From contig NZ_CP084752.1 of the NCBI RefSeq assembly GCF_020535545.1, positions 2,259,501-2,323,500 of the forward strand: 64,000 nucleotides of DNA, read 5' to 3'. This DNA is from Roseateles sp. XES5. Lineage in GTDB: Bacteria; Pseudomonadota; Alphaproteobacteria; Rhizobiales; Rhizobiaceae. The notes beneath the pieces are model-generated. The model did no database searches. It worked only from the letters and a program-made list of their open reading frames with translations, and was not told where the DNA came from. Shown piece after piece: positions 9,864-19,148 of this stretch. Positions within the stretch are counted from its first letter, which is position 1; every line of letters begins with the position of its first letter. The position numbers were made by a program, and so were the translations under genes.

Positions 9864-11051
9864 TCAGTCGACCTGGCCGACGAACAGCGTCTCGAACTTG
9901 CCACTCTTGTACTCGTTGACGACGAGCGGGACGGAAACCTGGCGCTTCTGGCCGAACGAGGTCATGCCGACATATTTCAGCTTGGCGTCGCCCTTCATGA
10001 AGGGGTTGGCCGCTTCGAACGTGTCCATGGTCTTCTTGTATTCATCGACATTGTCGATGGCTGCCGGGTTCGCCTTCAGCGTCTCGATGATGTATTCGAG
10101 GGCGTAGACCTTGGTGTTGGACTCGTCGTTGTATTCGCCGAACATCTTGGTGTAGCGGTCGACGAATTCCTTCATCGTGTCGCTGGCGAGTTCCGGCGTG
10201 GACGCGCCGCCGACCGAGATGAAGCCTTCGGCAAGTTCGCCGGCGCCTTCCTGCAGCACGGCCGCATCCTGCGCCGTTTCCGTGGAGATGAGGCCGGTAA
10301 AGCCGAGTTCGCGCGCCGAGCGGATGAGCTGCGGAGCGTTGGCCGGCGAGACGCCCGAGAGCACCAGAAGGTCGGGCGAAGCCTGGATGACCGGCAGCAG
10401 AACCGGCGTGAAGTCGGTCGTATCCACCTGGTAGGTCACGTTGCCGGAAACGATCTCCAGGCCGAGGGCCTGGGCGGCCGCGATGCCGGATTCACGCTGG
10501 CTCAGCGGGTCGGATTCGTTGGCGGCGACGAAGGCCACCTTCTTCACGCCCTTGTTTTCCATCAGGTACTTATAGATGGCCGGACCGGACTGGTAGTTGG
10601 CCACCATGCCGAGGATCGCGTTGGATGCCGGCGGCGAGAAGAGCGCCTTCGGGAAGGAATAGGGGAAATACATGATGCCGTTCTGCTCGGCGACCGGGCG
10701 GACCGCCGCCGCGCCGTCGTCGACGTTCGGGCCGACGACATAGTGGATGCCGTCCTGTGCCATCTTTTCCATGCCGGCGATGGCGCGCTTGGGGTCCTTC
10801 TGGTCGTCGAAGGCGACAATCTCGATATTGTAGGTCTTGTCGCCGATCTTCACGCCGCCAAGTTCGTTCAGCCAGGCGGCGCGCGCTTCCATCGAGCGCT
10901 GGTTGGAAATGCCCCAGGCCGCGGCCGGGCCGGAGGTGACGCCGACGAAGCCGACCTTCAGCGTGGCGTTCTCGGCATAGGCCATCATCGGCAGCGAGAG
11001 AGCGGTCGCGGCAGCGAGAGCGGAAATTTTCAGGAATGTGCGCTTGTGCAT
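9864..11051 (-). CDS. ABC transporter substrate-binding protein, branched-chain amino acid/amide type
   Basis: Periplasmic binding protein (Peripla_BP_6 fold), 395 aa, first gene of the liv-type operon. A signal peptide spans residues 1-25 (KISALAAATALSLPMMAYA), followed by LKVGFVGVTSGPAAAWG. Conserved segments FDDQKDPKRAIAGMEKM and YVVGPNVDDGAAAVRPV match amide- and leucine-binding relatives. ATG 11051 is chosen because GAGGAAG lies just upstream and the signal peptide begins there; the longer frame to 11219 runs through the promoter. The ligand is unknown; association with a racemase points to an amide, hydantoin or D-amino acid derivative. Confidence 0.9.
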   Translation of the reverse strand: MHKRTFLKISALAAATALSLPMMAYAENATLKVGFVGVTSGPAAAWGISNQRSMEARAAWLNELGGVKIGDKTYNIEIVAFDDQKDPKRAIAGMEKMAQDGIHYVVGPNVDDGAAAVRPVAEQNGIMYFPYSFPKALFSPPASNAILGMVANYQSGPAIYKYLMENKGVKKVAFVAANESDPLSQRESGIAAAQALGLEIVSGNVTYQVDTTDFTPVLLPVIQASPDLLVLSGVSPANAPQLIRSARELGFTGLISTETAQDAAVLQEGAGELAEGFISVGGASTPELASDTMKEFVDRYTKMFGEYNDESNTKVYALEYIIETLKANPAAIDNVDEYKKTMDTFEAANPFMKGDAKLKYVGMTSFGQKRQVSVPLVVNEYKSGKFETLFVGQVD

Positions 11052-11133
11052 TGTGTTCTTCCTCTGGGCCATTGATCTATTTTCTATGGTCGAGTGGGCC
11101 GCGCGGGCGGCCACAATCGGCCTTGGCTCGGGT

Positions 11134-11162
11134 ATTGAGCGCATTGTTAACGATCTTGTCAA
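11134..11162 (-). promoter_or_regulatory. Putative promoter of the liv-type operon
   Basis: On the minus strand TTGACA (11157-11162) is followed 17 bases later by CTCAAT (11134-11139), about 80 bases before the binding-protein start. A GTTAAC palindrome sits in the spacer, a possible operator. The -10 match is poor. Confidence 0.35.
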
Positions 11163-11276
11163 GTGGTTGTGAACAAGGCAATGCAAATCATGTCGACGAA
11201 ATCGGTGCTTGTTGGTCAACTAAATCGGCTTTATTTAATAGGTGAAACAGAACAGGCGCATGTCACGAGGAATGCG

Positions 11277-11984
11277 GTGGTTGACGTAGGCAGGACAAAC
11301 CCGGTGGAGGCGGACGAAATCGACGAGAGCGAGATCGTCGAGCGCATTTTCGACGCGGTCGTCGAACAGCGGCTGCCGCCCGGAACGAAACTTTCCGAGT
11401 CCGCTCTGTGCGAGGCATTCGGTGTCGGACGTATGCGCATCCGGCGCAGCCTGCTGCTGCTTGCCAGCCGTGAAGTGGTGGAACTGCATGCCAATCGCGG
11501 CGCCTTCGTCGCCTCGCCGACGGCCGAGCAGGCCCGCGAGGTCTTCGAAGCGCGCCAGGCGCTGGAGCCGAACATCGCGCGCCTTGCCGTGCAGCGCGCG
11601 ACGGACGAGGACATCGCCGCGCTCGTGCGTCATATCGAGATGGAACACTCCGCGCATAGCGAGCGGCATCGCCACGAGGCGATCCGCCTGTCCGGCCAGT
11701 TCCACACCATGCTCGCGCAGATCGCCGGCAACGCCATTCTCCTGCGCACCATGAAGGAGCTGGTGACGCGCACATCGCTGATCATCGGCCTCTTCGGGGC
11801 ACCGGGTCTCAGCAATTGTCGCGACGACGAGCATGAGGCGATTGTCGAGGCCTTCCGCACGCGCGATGCGGAAAAGGCCGCCCGCACCATGGCGGCCCAC
11901 CTTCGCCACATCGAAAAGCACCTTCAGCTCGGTGGCAAGATCTCCGACAGCGTCGACCTCATCGAGCTTTTCGGCCGGCACTGA
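11277..11984 (+). CDS. GntR-family transcriptional regulator (FCD type), divergent from the liv-type operon
   Basis: Regulator of about 235 aa. A winged HTH is visible in LSESALCEAFGVGRMRIRRSLLLLASREVVEL, then an FCD domain with the FHTMLAQIAGNAIL and DDEHEAIVEAF motifs. It is divergent from the binding-protein gene, the usual place for an operon regulator. The start is uncertain: in-frame GTG 11163, ATG 11181 and ATG 11190 exist. However, the DNA between 11160 and 11250 is AT-rich and promoter-like, and GTG 11277 has AGGA 7 bases upstream, so I prefer 11277. In the recognition helix the usual RTPVREAL reads RMRIRRSL, an unusual variant. Confidence 0.8.
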   Translation: MVDVGRTNPVEADEIDESEIVERIFDAVVEQRLPPGTKLSESALCEAFGVGRMRIRRSLLLLASREVVELHANRGAFVASPTAEQAREVFEARQALEPNIARLAVQRATDEDIAALVRHIEMEHSAHSERHRHEAIRLSGQFHTMLAQIAGNAILLRTMKELVTRTSLIIGLFGAPGLSNCRDDEHEAIVEAFRTRDAEKAARTMAAHLRHIEKHLQLGGKISDSVDLIELFGRH

Positions 11985-11991
11985 GACGGCG

Positions 11992-14598
11992 TCATGCGCC
12001 GAGCAGCAACCCGACTGGTTCGTCTCCCAGTGCATCCGACAGGGACAGCATTTCGCCGAGGATGAGGGCGCGGCCGTCAAGTGCGGAGCGCACCGTTCGA
12101 CCCCTGAAGGCCTCGGGAATGGCGATAGCGATACCGGCCGCCGCGTCCGTCTTCAGCAGGAGACCGTCGGAAGTGCTCTTTCCCAATGTCAGGCGCGGAA
12201 CGGCGACAAGGGCAAAGGCGTGCGGCGTGCCGCGCAGGAATGCCAGCGCCCGCCGGCTGCCATCGGTTACATCCAGGGGACGATAGGGGCCGGCAAAGGG
12301 AGCCGGGCAGCGATGTCGCGCGGCGAGTACGGTCGCGACCAGCCATTGTTTGTACTGCGGAAAGGTCGTCCGTTGCGCAGCCGGCTTTTGTGGCACGTCG
12401 AGGCCGACCAGAGCCAGCGGCGCGCGGTTGTCGGGATCGACCAGTGAGAAGTCGCAGCATTCGCTGCCCTGGTAGATATCGGGAATGCCCGGCGCCGTCA
12501 GCTTGATCAAGGTTTGCGACAGGCTGTTGAGGAGCCCGGCATCGAGGAAAGGCGAAAAGGTCCCTGTAAAGTCGCGCAGGAACGCCTCGTGTCCAAGCAC
12601 ATCCTCGACGAAGCCGATGACCTTCTGCTCGTAGTCGATATCCGGCTGGCGCCAATTCGAGCCGATCTTGGCTTCGCGCAGCGCCTTTTCGACATAGGAC
12701 CGCATGCGCTCGCACAGTGCTTCCGCCTCATCCGGCTCGCTAAGTGGCCAGGCGCCGGCGAGCGCCTGATAGATCAGCCATTCGACATGGGGTTCGGGAA
12801 CGACGCGGCCGGCATGCGTGCGGTGGAAACGGGCATTGAGGCCTGTCCAGCGCCGGGTCGCGGCGATCCAGTCCTCCGGCGCCTCGCTCAGCGTATGGAG
12901 CCGTGCGCGCGCATCCTCGCCGCGCTTCGTGTCATGGGTGGAGGTCGCCGAAAGGGCATGCGGCAAGGTTTCCGCCCGCGCCTGCATGGCGGCGTGGAAG
13001 GCCTGCGGGCCGCCGGTCGGCTGGCCGGGATCGCCCCCCACCTCGTTGAGCGCAATGAAGGCGTTTTCCCTGTAAAACAGCGTGTCTTCCAGCGCCTTGG
13101 CCATGACGGGGCCGCTCAATTGCTGGAAGCGGATGCGGAATTCAGGGCATTCCGGCAGGGCGCTGCAGGTTCGGTCGTCGACGAGCAGTTCCCAGATGAA
13201 ATCGATGGCCTCGCGGACCTCCGGGCGCACGCCGTCCTGTGCCTGTTGTCGCGCGGCCGCGAGAAGCCGCCGGTCGTGTTCGTCCGCGCCGGATGTCGCT
13301 GTCGTATAGGTGCGGTAGACAGGCAGGGCGGCGATCATGCCGCATAGCGCCTCGGCGAGCGTGCCGCGCGAGAGGTCGGCATCGGTGCGGTCGGCCATGG
13401 CCTTCGTCAGCGCCGTCAGGCGGCGGACCTCGCCCTCGAAATTGTCCGACAGCATCTGCCGCTTGCTGGCCTGTCGCTCCTGCACATAGGAGCCGCGGTG
13501 ATCTTCGTCCTTGAGCGGCCGGTAGGTCCGTTCGAGCCGTCCGCCTTCGTGCTCGTCTGAAAGCGCATCCGCCAGCGCCGTGATGAATTCGTAGCCCGTC
13601 GTGCCCGAGGCGGGCCATTGGGCCGGAAACGGCTCCTGCTTTTCCAGGATCTTTTCGACGACGATGTAGACATCGGGACCGGTGGCAGCGCGCAGGCGGT
13701 CGAGATAAGCCTTGGGATCGGCGAGCCCGTCGATATGGTCGATGCGAAGGCCGTCCACCGTGCCATCGCGCACGAGGTCGAGGATCAGGCGGTGGCTGTC
13801 GTCGAAGATGCGCGGATCCTCGACGCGAAGCCCGACAAGACCGGCGATCTCGAAGAAACGGCGATAGCTGAGATGCCGGCTTGCCGTCTTCCAGTCCGTC
13901 AGTTGCCAGGGCTGGGCATCGTGGATGGCGGCGATCCGCACCGGATCGGCGGAGAGCCGTTCGAGGGCCCGTTCCAGCGCCGCGCGCGCATCCGCCGTTG
14001 CGAGCACGGCGGAAAGGAACGTTCGACCTTCCGGGTCGCGCTCGGGGCTCGCCATCACGTTCCCCAGTTCTTCGCAAATCCGCTGGTAGGTGCCGGGATG
14101 CAGGGGATAGAAGGTGTCGTGGTAGCGGAGTGCCAGTGCATCGCAGGCCGGGTCCAGCGCAAGGCTGAGGACGCCCGCCGAAAGTTCCTCGCGAAAATCG
14201 TTGCCGAGGAAGGGCAGCGTCAGCCTCTGCCGCCAGTCGATATCGAAATGGCCGGCGAATGGGCTCTGTGCGCCCCACACGACCACGCTACGCCACCAGG
14301 GATTTTCAAGGCTCGCCGCCATGTGGTTCGGCACGATGTCGAGCATAAGGCCCATGCCGCGCGCATGCAGATCGCCGGCAAGGGCGCGAAGGCCCGCAAG
14401 CCCTCCGAGGGACGGGTCGATCTCGTTGGCATGGGTGATGTCGTAGCCGTGCGTCGAGCCGGCGGTCGCGGTCATCACGGGCGATGCATAGAGGTGGCTG
14501 ATGCCCAGCGCTTCGAGATAGGGCACGAGCCGACGCGCCCTCCTGAAGTCCATGCCGTTGCGGAACTGGAGGCGATAGGTCGAGCGGGGGCGGGTCAT
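11992..14598 (-). CDS. treY: Malto-oligosyltrehalose synthase
   Basis: GH13-family intramolecular transglucosidase that turns the reducing-end alpha-1,4 bond of maltodextrin into alpha-1,1, the first step of the TreYZ trehalose route. The 868-aa product starts STYRLQFRNGMDFRRARRLVPYLEALGISHLYASPV. It contains GH13 regions DIVPNHM, VDGLRIDHIDGLADP (nucleophile Asp) and YIVVEKIL (acid/base Glu), plus TSTHDTKRGEDARARL. It is the third gene of treZ-CBS-treY, all on the minus strand. It converges on the GntR gene with 7 bases between the stops. Confidence 0.95.
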   Translation of the reverse strand: MTRPRSTYRLQFRNGMDFRRARRLVPYLEALGISHLYASPVMTATAGSTHGYDITHANEIDPSLGGLAGLRALAGDLHARGMGLMLDIVPNHMAASLENPWWRSVVVWGAQSPFAGHFDIDWRQRLTLPFLGNDFREELSAGVLSLALDPACDALALRYHDTFYPLHPGTYQRICEELGNVMASPERDPEGRTFLSAVLATADARAALERALERLSADPVRIAAIHDAQPWQLTDWKTASRHLSYRRFFEIAGLVGLRVEDPRIFDDSHRLILDLVRDGTVDGLRIDHIDGLADPKAYLDRLRAATGPDVYIVVEKILEKQEPFPAQWPASGTTGYEFITALADALSDEHEGGRLERTYRPLKDEDHRGSYVQERQASKRQMLSDNFEGEVRRLTALTKAMADRTDADLSRGTLAEALCGMIAALPVYRTYTTATSGADEHDRRLLAAARQQAQDGVRPEVREAIDFIWELLVDDRTCSALPECPEFRIRFQQLSGPVMAKALEDTLFYRENAFIALNEVGGDPGQPTGGPQAFHAAMQARAETLPHALSATSTHDTKRGEDARARLHTLSEAPEDWIAATRRWTGLNARFHRTHAGRVVPEPHVEWLIYQALAGAWPLSEPDEAEALCERMRSYVEKALREAKIGSNWRQPDIDYEQKVIGFVEDVLGHEAFLRDFTGTFSPFLDAGLLNSLSQTLIKLTAPGIPDIYQGSECCDFSLVDPDNRAPLALVGLDVPQKPAAQRTTFPQYKQWLVATVLAARHRCPAPFAGPYRPLDVTDGSRRALAFLRGTPHAFALVAVPRLTLGKSTSDGLLLKTDAAAGIAIAIPEAFRGRTVRSALDGRALILGEMLSLSDALGDEPVGLLLGA

Positions 14599-14665
14599 GA
14601 GGTCCTGGAACGTGAAGGGTCGGCGCGAAGAACGCGCATCCTCCCGATTTGTTCCAAAGGCCTCG

Positions 14666-15037
14666 TCAAATACCGTGGCGGGCGAAATCCGTTCGCGACA
14701 CCACGCCGGAAAGCCGGTTCTGCCGGTCGAGCACGGCGAGACGGCGCAGGTGCAGCGCGCGCATGTTGTTCAGCACGCCTTCCGGCTCTTCATCGTCGAA
14801 GCAATAGGTGATGTTGGTCGTCATGATGTCGGCGACCGTCGTCGTTTCTCCGTCCAGCCCCGGCGCGATGGCACGCAGGATGATATCCCGGTCCGTCAGC
14901 GTGCCGACGAGGCCGCTGGCATCGGCGACGGGCAGGAAGGCGATATCCCATTCCGCCATCAGGCGGGCGGCGTATTGCAACGTCTCTTCCGGCCGGACGA
15001 GATGGACATTGCGGGTCATGATGTCGCCGATATGCAT
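14666..15037 (-). CDS. Tandem CBS-domain protein in the trehalose operon
   Basis: A 123-aa protein made only of two CBS domains: IGDIMTRNVHLVRPEETLQYAARLM with TLTDRDII, and VADIMTTNITYCFDDEEPEGVLNNM with GVVSRTDFA. Such stand-alone CBS pairs bind adenine nucleotides and act as energy or redox sensors, but the partner here is unknown. It sits between treZ and treY. An EcfG-like promoter is found just upstream, overlapping the treZ end. A second protein of the same build is encoded at 20873-21265. Confidence 0.88.
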   Translation of the reverse strand: MHIGDIMTRNVHLVRPEETLQYAARLMAEWDIAFLPVADASGLVGTLTDRDIILRAIAPGLDGETTTVADIMTTNITYCFDDEEPEGVLNNMRALHLRRLAVLDRQNRLSGVVSRTDFARHGI

Positions 15038-15066
15038 GGGGACCTCTTGCTGAACCTTTGCGGAAG

Positions 15067-15091
15067 AACCGCTGAGCGGCGCGATGGTTCC
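15067..15091 (-). promoter_or_regulatory. EcfG-like promoter before the CBS gene
   Basis: On the minus strand GGAAC (15087-15091) is followed after 16 bases by GGTT (15067-15070), 30 bases before the CBS start. It matches GGAAC-N16/17-(C)GTT except for the first base of the -10. It lies at the very end of treZ and would allow separate stress expression of CBS-treY. Confidence 0.45.
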
Positions 15092-15094
15092 CGC

Positions 15095-16870
15095 TCAAGG
15101 CCGCTGTCGGTCGATGGCGACGGCGATCGCCGGCCCGGTTGTGTCGCGGCCGGCCATGAGGAAGATCGTCTCGCCCGCTGTCTCCGGCCAGTCCGCGGCC
15201 TCGCCCGTCAGGTTGGCGCGCAGGGCCAGCGTCGCATCCGGAAAGCGCCAGTCGATGGCCACGATGCCGTCCGCGGCCGGCAGGATATGGGGCTCGACCG
15301 GTCCGTCGCCTTTCAGCAGCGGTACGACATGTTTCTGCCGCAGCGCGATCAACTCGCGCAGGAACGCTGCCTGCCTGCGACCGTCGGGTGAGGCTGCGCG
15401 GGACCAGTCGAGTTTCGAATGCTCGAAGGTGTGTTCGGCGACCGGATCGGGCAGGTCCAGGATGCTCTTGCCCTCAGGCAATCCGCCGAATTTTTCCGCC
15501 TCGTTCGCGCGCCCCGTCTTGGTCTCATGCGCAAGGGTGCCCTCGAAATCGGCGAAGAACAGGAACGGTCGCCGCTCGCCATAGTGCTCGCCCATGAAGA
15601 GCATCGGCACGGGGGGCGTCAGCAGCAGGAGGGCGGTTGCGACGGAGAGCACTGCAGGATCGGCGAGGGTCGAAAGCCGTTCGCCGAAGGCGCGATTGCC
15701 GATCTGGTCGTGGTTCTGCAGAAAATTGACGTTGACCTGCGGTGGCAGCGGGTCCTGCGGTGTCGGTCCCACGCGGTCCCGGGCGTGGTCCGTGTGGACG
15801 AAGCCGCGGGCGAGGGCTTGGTGCAGGATATCGCCGGTGTTCTCGGTGAAGAGTGCGTAGTGGCCCTTCGTTTCGCCGGCAGCGAGCACCCGAAGGGCAT
15901 GGTGGAATTCGTCGTTCCAGCCAGCCGTATAGTGGTGTGCCGGGCCGCCATCCCGGTTCAACAGGCTCTTTCGGCTTAGCAGATCCTCGACGACGAGGTG
16001 GATCGCCCGGTCGGGCGCGGCCCGCCGGACCGTTTCGGCAAGCTCGATCAGGAGATGCGGCTCGCTTTCGTCGTCGATCTCTTCCGTCGCATCGAGACGC
16101 AGGCCGTCGAAGCGGTAGTCGAGGATCCATTGCAGCGCGTTCTCGATGAAATAGCGTCGGACGGGCTGCCGCTCGAAGGCGAGCGCCGCGCCCCAGGGCG
16201 TGTGGCGCTCGGGGTGGAAGAAGGGCGGGGCGATGCGCGGCAGGACGTTCCCGACGGGGCCGAAATGATTGTAGACCACGTCGAGCAGTACCATCATGCC
16301 ATGACCATGGGCCGCGTCGACCAAGGCCTTCAGGTCCTCCGGCGTGCCATAGGCATTGTGCGGTGCGAAGTGCAGCACGCCGTCATAACCCCAGCCGCGC
16401 CGACCGGAAAAATGGGCGACCGGCATGAGCTCGATCGCGGTCATACCAGCATGGGCGAGGTCGGGCAGGCGGTCGATGGCGGCGCGGAACGTGCCTTCGG
16501 GCGTGAAAGCGCCGATGTGCAGCTCGTAGATCACCGCTTCCTCCCAGGGGCGGCCCTTCCAGCCGGAATTTTGCCAGGAATAGCCATCGGGATCGACAAG
16601 GCGGGAAGGGCCGTCGACGCCGTGCGTCTGGGCGCGGGCGGCGGGATCGGGGATTTCCATGCCGTCGGAGAGCCGGAAAGCATAGGCCGCGCCGGGCTTC
16701 ACGCGGTCGGTTTCGATCTCGTGCCAACCATCGGTGCCGGCCTGCATCTCGATCCCTTCTCCGCCGGCAAGCAGCGTCACGGTGCGTTCGGCGGGCGCCC
16801 AGAGGCGGAAGCGCACATGGCCAGCGGTCAGGAGGGTCGGCCCCCAGGCCCTTTGCGTCGGTGATGTCAT
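15095..16870 (-). CDS. treZ: Malto-oligosyltrehalose trehalohydrolase
   Basis: GH13 hydrolase that releases trehalose from the maltooligosyltrehalose made by TreY. The 591-aa protein has an N-terminal carbohydrate-binding module-48 like segment (HVRFRLWAPAERTVTLLA), then VIYELHIGAFTPEGTF, the GH13 motif LLDVVYNHFGP, and FDGLRLDATEEI (nucleophile Asp). VVEDL and NFLQNHDQIGNRAFGERL complete the active-site set. ATG 16870 has GAGGAA upstream. It heads the treZ-CBS-treY operon and faces glgX, sharing a promoter palindrome. Confidence 0.94.
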   Translation of the reverse strand: MTSPTQRAWGPTLLTAGHVRFRLWAPAERTVTLLAGGEGIEMQAGTDGWHEIETDRVKPGAAYAFRLSDGMEIPDPAARAQTHGVDGPSRLVDPDGYSWQNSGWKGRPWEEAVIYELHIGAFTPEGTFRAAIDRLPDLAHAGMTAIELMPVAHFSGRRGWGYDGVLHFAPHNAYGTPEDLKALVDAAHGHGMMVLLDVVYNHFGPVGNVLPRIAPPFFHPERHTPWGAALAFERQPVRRYFIENALQWILDYRFDGLRLDATEEIDDESEPHLLIELAETVRRAAPDRAIHLVVEDLLSRKSLLNRDGGPAHHYTAGWNDEFHHALRVLAAGETKGHYALFTENTGDILHQALARGFVHTDHARDRVGPTPQDPLPPQVNVNFLQNHDQIGNRAFGERLSTLADPAVLSVATALLLLTPPVPMLFMGEHYGERRPFLFFADFEGTLAHETKTGRANEAEKFGGLPEGKSILDLPDPVAEHTFEHSKLDWSRAASPDGRRQAAFLRELIALRQKHVVPLLKGDGPVEPHILPAADGIVAIDWRFPDATLALRANLTGEAADWPETAGETIFLMAGRDTTGPAIAVAIDRQRP

Positions 16871-16898
16871 CGGTTCCTCGTCTTTTGCCAGGGGACGG

Positions 16899-16923
16899 AA
16901 CCGGGCGGCGGCACAAAAGTTCC
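16899..16923 (-). promoter_or_regulatory. EcfG-like promoter for treZ-CBS-treY
   Basis: Minus strand: GGAAC (16919-16923), 16 bases, GGTT (16899-16902), 29 bases upstream of the treZ start. The -35 half overlaps that of the glgX promoter in the palindrome GTTCCGGAAC (16919-16928). Confidence 0.55.
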
Positions 16924-16948
16924 GGAACAATCCCTCTCTTTTTGCGTT
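16924..16948 (+). promoter_or_regulatory. EcfG (general stress sigma) promoter for glgX-topoisomerase IB
   Basis: GGAAC (16924-16928), exactly 16 bases, CGTT (16945-16948). This is a perfect match to the alphaproteobacterial general-stress promoter consensus, placed about 106 bases upstream of glgX. Confidence 0.7.
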
Positions 16949-17054
16949 GCATCATCGCTTCTCCCACCCCATCCGGGCCGGGCGTGGAAGCCTTTGCGGC
17001 GGCCCCGCCTGTTTCATCCGGGCCTTGCCTGCCCGACCGAAGGGGACAGATTGC

Positions 17055-19139
17055 ATGAGCTATTCATTTTCCGAACTCGATTTCATGAAGCCGGAGCTCG
17101 GCGCCGAATTCACCGGCGAGGGCACGCATTTCGCGGTCTTTTCCGCCCATGCCGAACAGATGGAGCTTTGCCTGTTCTCCGAGGACGGCAAGGAGGAGAC
17201 TGCCCGTCTGCCGCTGCCCAAGCGGGAGGGCGACGTCTGGTCCGGCTACATTGCCGGCCTGAAGCCCGGTACGGTCTATGGCTACCGGGCGAACGGCCCC
17301 TACGATCCCAAGGCCGGCCACCGTTTCAATCCGAACAAGCTGCTGCTCGATCCCTATGCCAAACAGGTGCTGGGCGAGATCGCCTGGGACGATGCACTCT
17401 ATGGCTATCGCATCGGCGACCCGGCGGAAGACCTTTCCTTCGACGAGCGCGACAGCGCTCCCTTCATGGTCAAGGGCGTGGTGCAGGATCCGGAATTCGA
17501 CTGGGCCGGGGATGCCGCCATCCGTCGTCCCTGGACGGACACCATCATCTGCGAAGCGCATGTGCGCGGCATGACAATGTCCCATCCGGGCGTGCCTGAA
17601 AAACTGCGCGGCACGTTCGCGGGCATGGCGAGCGATCCGATCGTCGAACACCTCGTCGACCTCGGCATTTCCGCCATCGAATTGCTGCCGATCCAGTATT
17701 TTCCTGACGATCGCTACCTCCTGGAAAGGGGCCTTCGCAACTATTGGGGCTACCAGACGCTCGGCTTCTTCGCACCGCAGCCCCGCTTCCTGGCCGGGGC
17801 CGCGATCACCGCCTTCAAGACCATGGTCAAGCGCTTCCATGCCGCCGGCATCGAGGTGATCATGGATGTCGTCTACAACCACACCGCCGAAGGGTCCGAA
17901 CGCGGGCCGACCCTCAGCTTCCGCGGCCTCGACAATCTCAGCTACTACCGCCTCTCGCCGGACGATCCACGCCACACCTACGACACGACGGGCACCGGCA
18001 ATACGGTCAACATCGCCCATCCGATGGTGCTGCGCATGGTGCTGGACAGCCTGCGGTACTGGGTGACCGCCATGCATGTGGACGGCTTCCGCTTCGACCT
18101 GGCCAGTACGCTCGGGCGCACGCGGCATATCGAATTCGACCGCGAGGGCACCTTCTTCGACGCCATCCGGCAGGATCCGATCCTGTCGGGCGTCAAGCTG
18201 ATCGCCGAGCCCTGGGATGTCGGCGACGGCGGCTATCAGGTGGGCGGCTTTCCCTATCCTTTCCGCGAATGGAACGACAAGTACCGCGACGACGTGCGCC
18301 GCTTCTGGAAGGGCGACGGCAGTCTCGTTCCGGGGTTGGCCGCACGGCTCTCGGGGTCCGCGCCGCAGTTCAACCATTCCGATCGCGGCGCCACCTCCTC
18401 GATCAATCTCGTCAGCGCCCATGACGGTTTCACGCTGATGGACACCGTGTCCTATGACGGCAAGCACAACGAGGCGAATGGCGAAGACAATCGCGACGGC
18501 CATTCCGGCAATCATTCGCACAATATGGGTGCGGAAGGCGGGAGCGACGATCCGGCCATCCGCGCCGCGCGCGACCGCCGCCGTCGCAACATGATCGCGA
18601 CGCTGATGCTGAGCCAGGGCGTGCCGATGCTGCTCGGCGGCGATGAACTCGGCAACAGTCAGGGCGGCAACAACAACGTCTATTGTCAGGACAACGAGAT
18701 CGGCTGGACCGACTGGGGCGGTCTCGACGATCCGTTCCTCGCCTTCTGCAAGGGCATGATCGCCTTCCGCAAGGCCCATCCGGCGCTTCGGCAGGAGACG
18801 TTCCTGACGGGGGAACCCGCGGAGGACGGCACGGTCGACATCGCCTGGTATCGCCCGGACGGCAAGCCGATGGACGACGGCGCCTGGAAGGACGCAAACC
18901 TGCGGGTGCTTGGCCTCTTCCTGTCGAAACCGGCAACTGGCGAGGGCGAGGATCGGCTCTTCATCGTCTGCAATGCCGGTGCCGACAGCCAGGTGACGCT
19001 GCCCGGGATCAATGGCATCGAAGCCTGGAAGCGGGTGCTCGACACGGGCGCCACGGACGATGCCTTCGCCGAGCATCCGGCGGACGGTACCGCCGTCGTC
19101 TACGCCGCCAGTGTCGCGGTCTTTGCGCCCTTGGGCTAG
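17055..19139 (+). CDS. glgX: Glycogen debranching enzyme (isoamylase type)
   Basis: GH13 isoamylase-like enzyme cleaving alpha-1,6 branches of glycogen limit dextrins, here probably supplying linear maltodextrin to TreY/TreZ. The 694-aa product has an N-terminal CBM48-like part (ELGAEFTGEGTHFAVFSAHAEQMELCLF). The GH13 motifs are DVVYNHT, VDGFRFDLAS (nucleophile), LIAEPWDVG (acid/base) and VSAHDGFTLMD. ATG 17055 is the start giving the family N-terminus. It is divergent from treZ and followed after 9 bases by topoisomerase IB. Confidence 0.94.
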   Translation: MSYSFSELDFMKPELGAEFTGEGTHFAVFSAHAEQMELCLFSEDGKEETARLPLPKREGDVWSGYIAGLKPGTVYGYRANGPYDPKAGHRFNPNKLLLDPYAKQVLGEIAWDDALYGYRIGDPAEDLSFDERDSAPFMVKGVVQDPEFDWAGDAAIRRPWTDTIICEAHVRGMTMSHPGVPEKLRGTFAGMASDPIVEHLVDLGISAIELLPIQYFPDDRYLLERGLRNYWGYQTLGFFAPQPRFLAGAAITAFKTMVKRFHAAGIEVIMDVVYNHTAEGSERGPTLSFRGLDNLSYYRLSPDDPRHTYDTTGTGNTVNIAHPMVLRMVLDSLRYWVTAMHVDGFRFDLASTLGRTRHIEFDREGTFFDAIRQDPILSGVKLIAEPWDVGDGGYQVGGFPYPFREWNDKYRDDVRRFWKGDGSLVPGLAARLSGSAPQFNHSDRGATSSINLVSAHDGFTLMDTVSYDGKHNEANGEDNRDGHSGNHSHNMGAEGGSDDPAIRAARDRRRRNMIATLMLSQGVPMLLGGDELGNSQGGNNNVYCQDNEIGWTDWGGLDDPFLAFCKGMIAFRKAHPALRQETFLTGEPAEDGTVDIAWYRPDGKPMDDGAWKDANLRVLGLFLSKPATGEGEDRLFIVCNAGADSQVTLPGINGIEAWKRVLDTGATDDAFAEHPADGTAVVYAASVAVFAPLG

Positions 19140-19148
19140 CGAACGTCC

